Assembly (NCBI RefSeq): GCF_016806835.2
Contig: NZ_CP086112.1
Span: 1 to 64,000, forward strand
Length of the DNA: 64,000 bases
Direction of reading: 5' to 3'
Origin: Skermanella rosea
GTDB lineage: Bacteria > Pseudomonadota > Alphaproteobacteria > Azospirillales > Azospirillaceae
A program made the translations under genes and the position numbers. The notes under the pieces were generated by a model. It saw only the letters and a list, made by a program, of their open reading frames with translations, did not search any database and had not been told where the DNA came from. Of the stretch, positions 60,427-64,000 are shown piece by piece. The stretch's first letter is position 1, and every line of letters begins with the position of its first letter.

Positions 60427-61317
60427 TCACATGACGGCCAGCAGGAGGAGCGGCAATGTCAGGAACGCCAGCACCGTCGATCCCAGCACCATGGCCGCGA
60501 CCTCCTCAGGCGAGTTGTTGTAGCGTAGCGCCCAGAGATAGTTGAACACCGCCACGGGCATGGAACTCTGCAGGACGACCACCCCCCGCATCATGCCTTC
60601 CAGCTCCATCGCCCAGGACACGCCGAAGCCGGCCGCGGCCCCCAGCAGGATGCGCAGCGCGGAGAGCAGGAGGGCGCGGGCGGTTCCGCCGAACCTCAGC
60701 CGGGCCAGCGCCACGCCGAGCGAGAACAGCATCAGCGGCACGGCGCAGTCGCCGAGTAGGCCGGTCGTGTTGGCGATCCACCGGGGGACCGCCGTCTCCG
60801 TCAGCTGGAACGTCAGCGCCAGGGCGACGCTGTAGAGCACCGGTGTCGTCGCCAGCTGCTTCAGGTTGATCCGTCCGGAGGCCAGGGCCGGGCCCAGGGT
60901 GAACTGGCCGACCGCCATGGCGGCGAAGAACATGACGCCCAGGCTCAGCCCCTGTTCCCCGAACGCGAACAGGCAGATCGGCAGGCCCAGGTTGCCGCAG
61001 TTGGGAAAGCTGAGCGCCGGGACATAGACGCGCCAGGGGATCCGGGCCGCCAGCAGCATCGGCAGGGCGACCAGCCCGGGCAGGGCGATGCAGGCGACCG
61101 CCGCGACGGTCATGGTCCAGACCTGCTCCCCGCCCAGCGGCAGCCGGGTCAGCGCCGAGAAGACCAGCGAGGGCGTCGAGACATTGATGGCGAAGGTCGT
61201 GATGAACGCGCTGTCATAGGGCAGCTTGGCGCGCGCCCATCCGAACCCGAGCGCCGCGACCACCAGGACAGGTGCTATGACGGCGACCATGCCGGACAGG
61301 AGGGCTTGCAGGTCCAT
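60427..61317 (-). CDS. AEC-family transporter
   Basis: A 296-residue protein with about ten helices, for example APVLVVAALGFGWARAKLPY, INVSTPSLVFSALTRL, PALSFPNCGNLGLPICLFAF and LGSTVLAFLTLPLLLLAVM. The N(C)GNLGLP motif is typical of auxin-efflux-carrier/MdcF-type permeases, which carry malonate, malate or other organic acids. About 230 bases separate it from gfa; nothing clear was seen there. Confidence 0.88.
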   Translation of the reverse strand: MDLQALLSGMVAVIAPVLVVAALGFGWARAKLPYDSAFITTFAINVSTPSLVFSALTRLPLGGEQVWTMTVAAVACIALPGLVALPMLLAARIPWRVYVPALSFPNCGNLGLPICLFAFGEQGLSLGVMFFAAMAVGQFTLGPALASGRINLKQLATTPVLYSVALALTFQLTETAVPRWIANTTGLLGDCAVPLMLFSLGVALARLRFGGTARALLLSALRILLGAAAGFGVSWAMELEGMMRGVVVLQSSMPVAVFNYLWALRYNNSPEEVAAMVLGSTVLAFLTLPLLLLAVM

Positions 61318-61359
61318 GATGCTCGAAGGCTCTTTCGTGATATTTCGGTGCCGGCCGCT

Positions 61360-61791
61360 TCACCAGCGCCGGTAGATGCCCTGGAACAGGTCGCCCAGCG
61401 AGCGCCGCATCTTGATGGTAAGGGCGAACTGCCGGCGATGCCACGGCCTGTCCGAATCCAGGTGGCACCACTGGCACCAGGCCGCGAGGTTGGAGGGATG
61501 GTTGTTCTCCGGATTGCAGTCCTTGTGGCAGCAGGACAGGACGACCCGGCTCAGCTTGGACCCGGCGATCTCGACGATGTCCGGCCACGGGCACTGGTGG
61601 CCGTTCCGGTCGCGCCAGGTGTCGCCCACGGCGCAGTCCATCCAGCGCCCGTCGGGCAGGACCCGGATCCGCGCCAGATGGCGCCGGCCGCACTTCTCGC
61701 AACGCCCGCCGGCGCGCTTGAAACGGACGGCCAGGGACAGCTGGTGCCAGTCGATGGGATAGTAGAAGCGGTCTTCGGGACGGATCGGCAT
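61360..61791 (-). CDS. HNH-type nuclease-like protein
   Basis: A 143-residue protein with two zinc Cys pairs (CEKCGRRHLARI; CQWCHLDSDRPWHRRQ) and the HNH core CHKDCNPENNHPSNLAAWC (His-Asn-His pattern). Such proteins cut DNA or are inactive relatives in genome islands. It is a single gene between the AEC transporter and the ROK kinase, with no sign of a modification partner. Confidence 0.75.
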   Translation of the reverse strand: MPIRPEDRFYYPIDWHQLSLAVRFKRAGGRCEKCGRRHLARIRVLPDGRWMDCAVGDTWRDRNGHQCPWPDIVEIAGSKLSRVVLSCCHKDCNPENNHPSNLAAWCQWCHLDSDRPWHRRQFALTIKMRRSLGDLFQGIYRRW

Positions 61792-62028
61792 GATTTCCGA
61801 TGGACTCGGTGGAATGCTGTCATCGCCTCCGCCGGCGCGGTTGTCAATCCGGCCATACTGGCGACGTCGCCGTGACGGCGTCGCTCAAGCAAATCGACCT
61901 CCAGAAAGCCCGGCGCGGCTCACAACTATCTGCCACGGCTAGCTCGGACCGCAGGGTGACCGAAGCCATGCTGGCGTCCCGTCGGCGCTTTCCGTATTGT
62001 TCCCGGCGGGCAGGAGGCGGATTTCCCG

Positions 62029-62934
62029 GTGGGCGGAATGCGGATCGGCGTGGATGTCGGCGGCACGAAGATCGAGGCGATCGCCCTCGATGCCGACGGC
62101 GTCGCCAGGGTGCGCCTGCGGGTGCCGACGCCGCGCGGTGACTATCCCGCCACGGTGGAGGCGGTCGCCGGGATCGTCCGGGCGGTCGAGCGGGAGGCCG
62201 GGCGGTGGGGCAGCGTCGGGGTCGGCATGCCGGGATCGATCAGCCCGGCCACCGGCAGGATCAAGGGCAGCAACTCCGTCTGGATGACCGGCCAGCCGTT
62301 CCGCGACGACCTGGAGGCGGCGCTCGGCCGGCCGGTCCGCTGCGCCAACGACGCCAACTGCCTCGCGTCGTCGGAGGCCTTCGACGGTGCGGCGGCCGGG
62401 GCGGGCGTCGTGTTCGCCGCCGTACTGGGGACCGGGTGCGGCGGCGGGTTCGCGTTCGGCGGCAAGGTCCACGAGGGCGGCAACAGGGCGGCCGGCGAGT
62501 GGGGGCATCTGGAACTGCCCCAGCGGCGGGGCGACGAGCTGGGCCGGAAGCCGTGTTTCTGCGGGCGGACCGGCTGCATCGAGAGCTTCCTGGCGGGGCC
62601 GGAGTTCGAGGCCGACTACCGCGACGCCTCGGGCGTCTTCCGGCCGGCCGCCGAGATCGCCGCGCGTGCCGATGCGGGCGACCGGGTCGCCGACGCCGCG
62701 CTCCGGACCTATGAGGACCGGCTGGCCCGGGCCCTGGGGCAGGTCGTCACCCTGATGGACCCCGACGTGATCGTGCTGGGCGGCGGCCTGTCCAACATCG
62801 CCCGCCTGTACCGGACCGTGCCGGACCTGCTCGCCCGCCACACCTTCGGCGGCGAGTGCCGGACGCCGGTGCTCCGGGCGGCGCACGGTGATTCAAGCGG
62901 CGTCCGGGGCGCCGCCCGGCTGTGGCCGGATTAA
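62029..62934 (+). CDS. ROK-family sugar kinase (fructokinase/glucokinase type)
   Basis: A 301-residue kinase. The phosphate motif is GVDVGGTKIEAIAL, the substrate region CANDANCLASSEAFDG, and LGTGCGGGFAFGGKVHEGGN, then GEWGHLELP. The zinc motif of ROK proteins is PCFCGRTGCIE. It phosphorylates a hexose with ATP. The likely start is GTG at 62029, with AGGAGG 11 bases before it; an ATG at 62038 is further away. The stop overlaps the converging HAD gene. Confidence 0.9.
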   Translation: MGGMRIGVDVGGTKIEAIALDADGVARVRLRVPTPRGDYPATVEAVAGIVRAVEREAGRWGSVGVGMPGSISPATGRIKGSNSVWMTGQPFRDDLEAALGRPVRCANDANCLASSEAFDGAAAGAGVVFAAVLGTGCGGGFAFGGKVHEGGNRAAGEWGHLELPQRRGDELGRKPCFCGRTGCIESFLAGPEFEADYRDASGVFRPAAEIAARADAGDRVADAALRTYEDRLARALGQVVTLMDPDVIVLGGGLSNIARLYRTVPDLLARHTFGGECRTPVLRAAHGDSSGVRGAARLWPD

Positions 62935-63635
62935 CGGGACACCTCGCGGACAAGGCCCGGCAGCTCCTCCATGCGGTCGAACACCAGCGCGGCGCCCGCC
63001 TGCTTCAGCCGCCAGGCGTGCCGCTCGCGCCGGGCCGGGTCGCCCGCGACGTGGCTGCCTCCGGTGAAGCCCAGCACGGCCATACCGGCCGCCTGCCCCG
63101 CGCGCACGCCGTGGATGCTGTCCTCGACCACGACGCAGCCGGCAGGATCGGCGCCCAGCCGCTTGGCGGCGAGCAGGAACAGGTCGGGCGCCGGCTTGCC
63201 GTGGACGACCATGGTGGCGCTGAAGATGGCGGGCTCGAACAGCGGCAGCAGGCCGGTCAGCCGCAGCGAGTGGCGGATCCGCTCCGGGATGCTGCTGGAG
63301 GCGACGCAGAAGGGCCGCTCCAGGCGGGCCGCCGCCTCGGCGACGCCGGGGATCGCGGTGAGCTCGCGGTCGAAGGCCGCCAGGATCTCCCGCCGGAGGT
63401 CGTCCAGGGCCTCGGGCGCCAGCGGGCGGCCGAGGCTTGCCTCCACGGTCGCGACCATGGAGGCGGTGCTGGCACCGAGGAATCGGTCGAACACGCCGTC
63501 CTCGTCGATCGGGTAGCCGAAGCGGTTCAGCGCCGCCGCCGTGCAGCGGATGCTGATCGGCTCGCTGTCCACCAGCACGCCGTCGCAGTCGAAGATGACC
63601 AGGCCGCCCGCCGGCCTTCCCCCGGCCTCCGTCAT
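62931..63635 (-). CDS. HAD-family phosphatase (beta-phosphoglucomutase-like)
   Basis: A 234-residue HAD protein. Motif I is VIFDCDGVLVDSEPIS, motif II in VASSSIPERIR, motif III lysine in GKPAPDLFLLAAK, and motif IV VVEDSIHGVRAG. It hydrolyses or rearranges a sugar phosphate; phosphatase and mutase members look alike. Its ATG overlaps the stop of the aldo/keto reductase (ATGA), so they are co-transcribed. It converges with the ROK kinase, sharing the TTAA of both stops. Confidence 0.88.
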   Translation of the reverse strand: MTEAGGRPAGGLVIFDCDGVLVDSEPISIRCTAAALNRFGYPIDEDGVFDRFLGASTASMVATVEASLGRPLAPEALDDLRREILAAFDRELTAIPGVAEAAARLERPFCVASSSIPERIRHSLRLTGLLPLFEPAIFSATMVVHGKPAPDLFLLAAKRLGADPAGCVVVEDSIHGVRAGQAAGMAVLGFTGGSHVAGDPARRERHAWRLKQAGAALVFDRMEELPGLVREVSR

Positions 63636-64000
63636 GGTATCGGGGCGTCGGACCGGATCAGGTCGGACCTCCTCAGGTCGCGCCAGAATTCCGGCGGGAT
63701 CGTCTCGGTCACCAGGGCGACGTTGCGCTCCGCCTCCGCCCGGGACTTTGAGCCGGGGATGACCGTCGTCACCGCCGGATGGAACAGCGGGAACTGGAGG
63801 GCTGCCGCCGGCAGGCTGACCCTGTGGCGGCGGCAGACCTCCTCGATCGCGGCCACCCGCCGCTTCACCTCCGGCGGGGCCGGCAGGTAGTTGTAGCGGG
63901 CGTCCTCGGTCGCCCCGGTCGCCAGGATGCCGGAGTTGAAGGGGGCGCCGAGGATGATCGAGACCTGCTCGGCCGCGCAGCGCGGCAGGAACCGGTCCAG
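63632..64000 (-). CDS. Aldo/keto reductase, C-terminal part
   Basis: The frame is open to the window edge, so the N-terminus is outside. Visible residues (about 122) include SIILGAPFNSGILATGATED, then RYNYLPAPPEV, RHRVSLPAAALQFPLFHPAV and TTVIPGSKSRAEAERNVALV. These fit the D-threo-aldose/L-fucose dehydrogenase branch of the aldo/keto reductases. The catalytic tetrad is not visible. Operon with the HAD gene and related to sugar metabolism. Confidence 0.85.
   Translation of the reverse strand: MDRFLPRCAAEQVSIILGAPFNSGILATGATEDARYNYLPAPPEVKRRVAAIEEVCRRHRVSLPAAALQFPLFHPAVTTVIPGSKSRAEAERNVALVTETIPPEFWRDLRRSDLIRSDAPIP

Overview
The window is a GC-rich chromosomal segment. Codon use, gene families and layout (TTT and TRAP transporters, many FCD-type GntR regulators, 3Fe-4S GMC dehydrogenase, DUF1127, IS1595-type insertion) suggest an alphaproteobacterium of the Rhodospirillales/Azospirillaceae type (Skermanella- or Azospirillum-like). 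That placement is inference; no rRNA or other phylogenetic marker lies in the window. No tRNA, rRNA or CRISPR array was seen.

Layout. 1-1.5 kb: tail of a membrane glycosyltransferase-like gene, a small glycine-zipper lipoprotein and two unknown small proteins. 1.5-9.3 kb (minus strand): a glyoxylate/glycerate operon gcl-hyi-glxR-pyk, followed by a pyruvate phosphate dikinase that stops exactly before its PEP-binding domain, and a quinone oxidoreductase. 9.8-13.7 kb (minus): a Tat-exported oxidoreductase operon of small subunit, 3Fe-4S/FAD GMC dehydrogenase and multicopper oxidase. 13.8-15.3 kb: a divergent pyruvate-kinase-like protein. 15.5-22.6 kb (plus): a one-helix membrane protein, tctCBA, an FCD GntR regulator, a CBS-BON protein, a GNAT protein, a TSUP permease and a MarR regulator. 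Four intergenic sites share a TCTGG(T/C)ATA(C/T)-type operator (upstream of gcl, between the pyk-like gene and the small membrane gene, upstream of tctC, upstream of the GNAT gene). They link these units into one probable regulon of the GntR protein.

22.7-25.8 kb: a DUF2254 membrane protein gene split by a 1,691-bp IS1595-family element with 25-bp inverted ends and an 8-bp target duplication; precise removal restores the frame. 25.9-28.7 kb: arginase and ornithine aminotransferase with a divergent Lrp/AsnC regulator. 28.7-31.7 kb: SARP-like regulator and divergent methyltransferase. 31.9-32.9 kb: GT4 glycosyltransferase.

33.2-50.2 kb is the accessory core. It starts with a 2,394-residue NRPS (C-A-nMT-PCP-C-[A remnant]-PCP-TE) whose first A domain has a threonine-like code and whose second A domain has been reduced to a short in-frame fossil. 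Next come a DUF1127 protein, an Sfp-type phosphopantetheinyl transferase, two paralogous beta-rich proteins of unknown function, an AT-rich segment, two paralogous terminase-small-subunit-like proteins with no phage around them, and a HlyD adaptor plus an ABC exporter carrying two cyclic-nucleotide-binding-like domains and a C39-like domain that has lost its catalytic cysteine.

50.2-59.5 kb: YbaK-type deacylase, then a hexuronate/sugar-acid catabolic region (GntR, fructuronate reductase, mannonate dehydratase, second GntR, TRAP dctPQM, idonate-dehydrogenase-like enzyme). 59.6-64 kb: Gfa-like protein, AEC transporter, HNH protein, ROK kinase, HAD phosphatase and a partial aldo/keto reductase. 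Dispersed palindromic repeats with GTAGGTCGG-type ends occur at 31.7, 43.9, 50.8 and 53.2 kb; a different one sits at 9.6 kb.
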